Of a DNA stretch of 9,005 bases, positions 6,577 through 9,005 are shown in pieces. The DNA comes from Betaproteobacteria bacterium UBA6904. Lineage in GTDB: Bacteria; Pseudomonadota; Gammaproteobacteria; Burkholderiales; SG8-39. The DNA lies in assembly GCA_002451175.1 (NCBI GenBank), contig DKBI01000296.1:1-9005 (forward strand), written 5' to 3'. The position numbers and the translations under genes are program-made. The notes below the pieces were generated by a model that saw only the letters and a list, made by a program, of their open reading frames with translations, was not told where the DNA came from and did not search any database. The stretch's first letter is position 1, and every line of letters begins with the position of its first letter.

Positions 6577-6959
6577 CAACGCGCGGCCCGTTTCTTCAGC
6601 CACGCCTCGAAACCCCGGTCGAGCAGGGCGTCGATCGGCAGGTCGTCGGTCAGCAGCTCGGCGTCGATCTCCTCGATCTCGGCCAGCCGCTGGCCCTTCT
6701 GCCAATGCGTCAGCACCATGGCGCTCAGCGCCACGAGCGCAATCGGCAGGAGCACGCGCAGCGAGAAGCCGGCGAACCCGCCGAGCGCCTGCCGGCCTGC
6801 GCCGGCCGGAGCCCAGGCAGGTGCCCACTCCGGCGCCGGGCGGTACGCGGCGAGCGCCTGCTCCCGCGCCGCGCGCAGCCGCTCGGCAGTCGCCGCGTCG
6901 ACGCGCGTGCCCTGGCTGAGCACGTGTCGGATCTTGGAGGCGAATAGGAGTTCGTTCAT
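6576..6959 (-). CDS. DUF3619 family single-pass membrane protein, candidate anti-sigma factor
   Basis: A 127-residue protein that fits DUF3619, an uncharacterised family found next to sigma factor genes in betaproteobacteria. Residues 1-40 form a charged helical cytoplasmic segment starting MNELLFASKIRHVLSQG. Residues 41-62 are Pro/Ala/Gly-rich. One membrane helix spans about 66-86. The tail after it is strongly acidic (EIEEIDAELLTDD, 94-106) and ends GFEAWLKKR. The basic/acidic asymmetry predicts N-in, C-out topology. It has no cysteine, so it is not a zinc-binding (HxxxCxxC) anti-sigma factor. Position directly after a sigma gene, size and topology make an anti-sigma role reasonable, but this is inference. 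The ATG at 6959 is four bases after the sigma stop and has no clear Shine-Dalgarno sequence. An in-frame GTG at 6980, overlapping the sigma gene, is an alternative start adding seven residues. Confidence 0.85.
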   Translation of the reverse strand: MNELLFASKIRHVLSQGTRVDAATAERLRAAREQALAAYRPAPEWAPAWAPAGAGRQALGGFAGFSLRVLLPIALVALSAMVLTHWQKGQRLAEIEEIDAELLTDDLPIDALLDRGFEAWLKKRAAR

Positions 6960-6963
6960 TTTT

Positions 6964-7533
6964 CTAGAGCGTGATGCCACGCGCCTTCAGCACTGCCGCC
7001 AACGCATGCGTGGCCCGGGAGCAGTGGGTCTTCACGCTGCCCTCCGAGCATCCCATGACCTGCGCCGTCTCCGCAACGTCAAGCTCCTCCCAGTAACGCA
7101 GGAGGAAGGCTTCGCGTTGACGCGCCGGCAGGCGGGATAATTCTTGTTCAATGATTTCAAGCGTTTGCGCCCTTTCGCGCAGCTCGGATGGCGATCCAGC
7201 TACGTTCGACCCGTCCGCAGCGAGCAAAGTTTCCAACGGATCCCGGTCGTCCTCGTCGGCACCCGCTGGTACCAGCGACGAGAAGAGCGCGGTCCAGGTC
7301 GTGCGCACCTTCTGGCGCCGATACCAGTCGCGGATCGCGTTCTGCAGAATGCGCTGGAAGATCAGCGGCAACTCACCGGCGGGCTGGTCCGCGTAGCGCT
7401 CTGACAGACGCAGCATCGCATCCTGGACGATATCCAGCGCGGCCTCTTCGTCACGCACGGCGTACATCGCCTGCTTGAACGCACGGCGCTCCACGCCTTC
7501 CAGGAACGCCGACAGCTCGCTGCGGGTTGCCAG
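6964..7533 (-). CDS. RNA polymerase sigma factor, sigma-70 family, ECF-type (probable CTG start)
   Basis: A sigma factor with only regions 2 and 4, 189 residues from the proposed start, which redirects RNA polymerase to a dedicated promoter set. Region 2 spans about 15-77 and includes ALDIVQDAMLRL (32-43, core binding) and QNAIRDWYRRQKVR (64-77, -10 recognition). An acidic linker runs about 92-121. Region 4 spans about 125-183 with LPARQREAFLLRYWEEL and the helix-turn-helix around VAETAQVMGCSEGSVKTH (153-170). The first ATG/GTG-type codon in frame is GTG at 7494, but homologous residues continue upstream as ATRSELSAFLEG, which resembles the family N-terminus. The only plausible initiator there is CTG at 7533-7531, with GAGG seven bases and GGAGG three bases upstream. 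If GTG is used instead, the protein has 176 residues. It is the first gene of the operon with DUF3619, DUF3106 and RDD. Target genes are unknown. Confidence 0.92.
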   Translation of the reverse strand: MATRSELSAFLEGVERRAFKQAMYAVRDEEAALDIVQDAMLRLSERYADQPAGELPLIFQRILQNAIRDWYRRQKVRTTWTALFSSLVPAGADEDDRDPLETLLAADGSNVAGSPSELRERAQTLEIIEQELSRLPARQREAFLLRYWEELDVAETAQVMGCSEGSVKTHCSRATHALAAVLKARGITL

Positions 7534-7536
7534 GGT

Positions 7537-7544
7537 CCTCCCTC
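7537..7544 (-). promoter_or_regulatory. Ribosome binding site supporting the CTG start of the sigma gene
   Basis: The minus strand reads GAGGGAGG here. The first GAGG is seven bases from the CTG at 7533 and the second is three bases from it. This purine-rich block is the best Shine-Dalgarno sequence near the gene. The alternative GTG at 7494 has only GGAAGG almost touching it, a poor spacing. Confidence 0.5.
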
Positions 7545-7618
7545 GCCGCCGCCCATGCGGTCGGGCTGATTGTGCGGAAATGGTATCAAAGCGGGCCGCG
7601 CAACGCGCCCCCGCCGGC

Positions 7619-7648
7619 TTGACCGCAATGCAGCAAATCCATTAACGT
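7619..7648 (+). promoter_or_regulatory. Candidate sigma-70 promoter of the acetolactate synthase gene
   Basis: TTGACC (7619-7624) matches five of six -35 bases. After an 18-base spacer, TAACGT (7643-7648) keeps the key T, A and final T of a -10 box. This would start transcription near 7655, leaving a leader of roughly 25-30 bases before the ATG at 7682. A leader that short leaves no room for a peptide-type attenuator. I identified it by eye only, and no operator is evident. Confidence 0.4.
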
Positions 7649-7681
7649 TCAAAGTCTTCCCTCGCACTTTTCGGAAATCTC

Positions 7682-9005
7682 ATGGACCGGGTGAAAGCCG
7701 AGCAGCTGACTGGCGCCGAAATCGTGATCCGCTGCCTCCAGGAGGAGGGCGTGGAGTGCGTTTTCGGCTATCCCGGCGGCGCCGTGCTCTACATCTACGA
7801 CGCGCTGTTCAATCAGGACAAGGTGCGCCACGTGCTGGTGCGGCACGAACAGGGCGCGGCGCATGCGGCGGACGGCTACTCGCGCGCATCGCAGAAGGTG
7901 GGCGTGTGCCTGGTGACCTCCGGTCCCGGCGTGACGAACGCGGTGACCGGCATCGCCACCGCGTACATGGACTCGATCCCGATGGTGGTGATTTCGGGCC
8001 AGGTGCCGACGCCGGCGATCGGGCTGGACGCGTTCCAGGAAGTGGACACGGTGGGCATCACCCGTCCTTGCGTGAAGCACAATTTTCTCGTCAAGAACGT
8101 GCGCGACCTGGCGGGCACGATCCGCAAGGCGTTCTTCCTTGCGAAGACCGGGCGTCCCGGGCCGGTGCTGGTGGACGTGCCGAAGGACGTGACCACGCAG
8201 GTGTGCGAGTTCCAGTACCCCGAAACGGTCGCGATGCGCTCGTACAACCCGACGCGCAAGGGGCATGCGGGCCAGATCCGCAAGGCCGTGCAGCTGCTCG
8301 CCGAGGCGAAGCGCCCCCTGATCTATTTTGGGGGCGGCGTAGTGCTGTCGGACGCCTCGCGCACGCTGATCGATTTCGTGCGGCTTCTGGGGTTGCCCTG
8401 CACGAGCACGCTGATGGGCCTCGGCGGCTACCCGGGCACCGACCGCCAGTTTCTCGGCATGCTGGGCATGCACGGCACCTACGAGGCGAACATGGCGATG
8501 CAGCACTGCGACGTGCTGTTTGCCATCGGCGCGCGGTTCGACGACCGCGTCATCGGCAACCCGGCGCATTTCGCGCAGAACCCGCGCAAGATCGTCCACA
8601 TCGACATCGATCCCTCGTCGATCTCCAAGCGGGTGCGCGTGGACGTGCCCATCGTCGGCAACATCCCCGACGTGCTGGAGGAGATGCTGCGGCTGTTCCG
8701 CGGCGGGGAGACGCGGCCCGACCCGGAGGCGCTCCAGGCCTGGTGGAAACAGGTCGACCAGTGGCGCGGCCGGGACTGCCTGAAATACGACCGCGCGTCG
8801 AAGATCATCAAACCCCAGTTCGTCATCGAGAAGCTGTACGAGGTGACCGGGGGGCAGGCGATCGTCACCTCGGACGTCGGCCAGCACCAGATGTGGGCGG
8901 CGCACTTCTTCAAGTACACGAAGCCCCGGACGTTTCTGTCGTCCGGCGGCCTCGGCACCATGGGCTACGGCCTGCCCGCCGCCATCGGCGCCCAAGCCGG
9001 ACTGC
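7682..9005 (+). CDS. ilvB: Acetolactate synthase large subunit, N-terminal part (cut by window edge)
   Basis: Catalytic subunit of acetohydroxyacid synthase, the TPP-, FAD- and Mg-dependent first common step of valine, leucine and isoleucine synthesis (pyruvate plus pyruvate or 2-ketobutyrate). About 441 of the usual ~570-590 residues are visible. The N-terminal TPP domain shows FGYPGGAVLYIYDAL (28-42) and RHEQGAAHAADGYSR (54-68), in which E56 is the cofactor-activating glutamate, then TSGPGVTN. The FAD-binding middle domain includes GARFDDRVIGNP near 283-294. The C-terminal TPP domain begins with TSDVGQHQMWAAHFF near 396-410 and SSGGLGTMGYGLPAAIGAQ. The Mg/TPP motif GDGSF lies beyond the edge. 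The start is ATG at 7682 with a weak GGAA upstream, and no other in-frame start fits. The symbol could equally be ilvI or ilvG. The small subunit gene ilvN/ilvH would be expected next, which is inference. It is divergent from the sigma operon. Confidence 0.97.
   Translation, partial: MDRVKAEQLTGAEIVIRCLQEEGVECVFGYPGGAVLYIYDALFNQDKVRHVLVRHEQGAAHAADGYSRASQKVGVCLVTSGPGVTNAVTGIATAYMDSIPMVVISGQVPTPAIGLDAFQEVDTVGITRPCVKHNFLVKNVRDLAGTIRKAFFLAKTGRPGPVLVDVPKDVTTQVCEFQYPETVAMRSYNPTRKGHAGQIRKAVQLLAEAKRPLIYFGGGVVLSDASRTLIDFVRLLGLPCTSTLMGLGGYPGTDRQFLGMLGMHGTYEANMAMQHCDVLFAIGARFDDRVIGNPAHFAQNPRKIVHIDIDPSSISKRVRVDVPIVGNIPDVLEEMLRLFRGGETRPDPEALQAWWKQVDQWRGRDCLKYDRASKIIKPQFVIEKLYEVTGGQAIVTSDVGQHQMWAAHFFKYTKPRTFLSSGGLGTMGYGLPAAIGAQAGL

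Noticed and set aside
7362..7667. ATG in another frame upstream of the sigma gene (MGGGEGG..., near 7556)
   Set aside because: That frame is out of register with the sigma factor and gives no family-like protein. Using it would require a frameshift with no slippery site visible.
7649..8995. Minus-strand open frame of 448 codons opposite the acetolactate synthase gene
   Set aside because: The plus strand encodes a textbook acetolactate synthase. The minus translation is His/Arg/Val-rich without motifs.
1..9005. Mobile elements, CRISPR arrays, tRNA or phage genes
   Set aside because: I looked on both strands and saw no transposase, no spaced direct repeats, no tRNA-like cloverleaf and no abrupt change in base composition.

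Overview
The window is a high-GC, densely packed chromosomal segment. Gene content and order point to a betaproteobacterium (Burkholderiales, Rhodocyclales or Nitrosomonadales type). The evidence is the valS/holC/pepA block divergent from lptFG, the sigma factor/DUF3619/DUF3106/RDD cluster, and the divergent acetolactate synthase gene whose sequence looks betaproteobacterial. This placement comes from recognising families, not from a search. I see no mobile element, tRNA, rRNA, CRISPR array or sign of recent transfer.

Layout. (1) 1-3413, minus strand: pepA (leucyl aminopeptidase), holC (DNA polymerase III chi), an 83-residue unknown protein and valS (valyl-tRNA synthetase, cut by the left edge) form one tightly coupled operon. 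Junctions are TTGA, ATGA and a 1-nt gap. (2) 3448-5639, plus strand: lptF and lptG, the two membrane subunits of the LPS exporter, divergent from pepA across only 34 bp and joined by a TGATG overlap. (3) 5675-7533, minus strand: a four-gene operon, read right to left, of an ECF-type sigma factor, DUF3619 (one membrane segment), DUF3106 (secreted, repeat-rich) and an RDD membrane protein. Its genes are 4 nt apart or overlap by 1-4 nt. (4) 7682-9005, plus strand: the large subunit of acetolactate synthase, cut by the right edge.

Most of the window is housekeeping: translation, replication, peptide turnover, LPS transport and branched-chain amino acid synthesis. The least explained part is the sigma factor operon. 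Its order (cytoplasmic sigma, single-pass membrane protein, exported helical protein, multi-pass membrane protein) is that of an envelope-sensing sigma/anti-sigma circuit. Neither DUF protein shows a known anti-sigma signature. The DUF3106 protein carries a six-unit repeat with an exact 18-residue period. The sigma gene seems to start at a CTG codon.

No gene-free stretch exceeds 300 bases. The longest gap, about 148 bp at 7534-7681, separates the sigma gene from the acetolactate synthase gene and holds a plausible promoter for the latter.
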